Of a stretch of 6,340 nucleotides of DNA, positions 6,091-6,340 are shown piece after piece. Every line of letters starts with the position of its first letter. The stretch's first letter is position 1. The position numbers and the translations under genes were made by a program. This DNA comes from Deltaproteobacteria bacterium (GTDB taxonomy: Bacteria > Desulfobacterota_C > Deferrisomatia > Deferrisomatales > JACRMM01), in the NCBI GenBank assembly GCA_016218905.1, contig JACRCS010000056.1, forward strand, positions 1 through 6,340. Direction: 5' to 3'. Under the pieces are notes generated by a model, which did not search any database, had not been told where the DNA came from, and saw only the letters and a program-made list of their open reading frames with translations.

Positions 6091-6243
6091 TGCTACACCT
6101 CCTAGTATCCCGTTCGGGAAGTTCCTTCCTGCTATTCAGCCCCTGCGTTGGCCGAACGGCGCTGATTCACCGGCGTTCGTCCTGCTGGTTGCGATGCACG
6201 AACTATACAGAGCGTCACAATTGTTTGCGCATCTGCCCCTGAG
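6091..6243 (-). promoter_or_regulatory. Upstream region of the response regulator with palindromes and a -10-like box
   Basis: On the minus strand TATAGT (6207-6202) is the best -10-like hexamer, but no good -35 stands at 16-18 bases. It would give a leader of about 105 bases. Within that leader are an imperfect inverted repeat (6153-6161/6171-6179, CGAACG with CGTTCG plus inner pairs, one mismatch) and a small palindrome TCCCGTTCGGGA (6108-6119) just upstream of the ribosome site. The palindrome ACAATTGT (6217-6224) lies in the least GC-rich part. These could be operator or leader structures; none matches a named binding site. Confidence 0.3.
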
Positions 6244-6323
6244 CGTAGGGTGGGGCGTTCCGCCGCAGGCGGGTTGCCCCACGCGTGGGCGAACCTCGCT
6301 GCGCGAGAACCGCCCACCCTACG
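6244..6323. repeat. Cloverleaf-forming intergenic repeat (REP/MITE-like)
   Basis: The ends form a long inverted repeat: CGTAGGGTGGG (6244-6254) pairs perfectly with CCCACCCTACG (6313-6323). After two mismatches, 6257-6260 pairs with 6307-6310. Inside are three consecutive arms: CCGCC/GGCGG (6260-6264/6268-6272, 3-base loop); a longer arm centred on ACGCGT (GGTTG and CCC on the left, GGG and CAACC on the right, with bulges at 6277 and 6291); and TCGC/GCGA (6296-6299/6303-6306, 3-base loop). Almost every base is paired. The CGTAGGGTGGG ends resemble dispersed intergenic repeats I recall from several GC-rich bacteria. It lacks tRNA consensus loops and a CCA end. A second inverted match (6271-6278 with 6323-6330) suggests the structure or a neighbouring copy continues past the window. 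Confidence 0.6.
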
Positions 6324-6340
6324 GCAACCCGGTACGCGCA

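Noticed and set aside
6244..6323. Cloverleaf shape suggesting a tRNA
   Set aside because: There is no T-loop GTTCRA consensus, no D-loop pattern, no 7-bp acceptor stem geometry and no CCA end. The symmetric ends fit an intergenic repeat better.
1..6340. CRISPR array, rRNA, phage or defence system
   Set aside because: No regularly spaced direct repeats, rRNA signatures, integrase, transposase or nuclease motifs are visible.

Overview
The window comes from a GC-rich bacterium with an inner membrane, compact gene spacing, strong AGGAGG-type ribosome binding sites and frequent GTG/TTG start codons. Nothing fixes the taxon. The gene set (NarL-type two-component regulators and a membrane-anchored GT20 enzyme) would fit a proteobacterium, an acidobacterium or a similar soil or water lineage, but that is inference.

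Layout from left to right. (1) Minus strand, 1-1585: the start of a NarL/FixJ response regulator, cut by the left edge, follows a membrane-bound HisKA_3-type sensor histidine kinase. The two overlap by 4 bases (GTGA), so they form a kinase-regulator operon. A possible 16-codon leader peptide sits directly before the kinase and overlaps its TTG start in the same way. (2) 1633-1983: a divergent control region of about 350 bases with a 7-bp hairpin, a 9-bp inverted repeat and an ECF-like promoter candidate facing right. (3) Plus strand, 1984-5111: an OtsB-like HAD sugar-phosphate phosphatase, overlapped by 4 bases (TTGA) by a 745-residue OtsA-like trehalose-6-phosphate synthase. The synthase carries an N-terminal two-TM sensor-like module. 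(4) 5112-5439: a convergent intergenic region with two hairpins and a possible frameshifted remnant of a small secreted protein. (5) Minus strand, 5440-6090: a complete NarL/FixJ response regulator whose first 27 residues match the left-edge regulator at 23 positions. (6) 6091-6340: its upstream region, then a repeat that can fold into a four-arm cloverleaf.

Taken together this looks like a stress or osmoprotectant locus. The otsB-otsA pair would make trehalose (or a related glycoside) from UDP-glucose and glucose-6-phosphate. It is flanked by a two-component system and a second, kinase-less paralogous regulator. The most unusual element is the synthase itself: a receptor-like Cache/HAMP-type input is joined to a glycosyltransferase instead of a kinase. 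This suggests, but does not prove, that an envelope signal acts directly on the enzyme.
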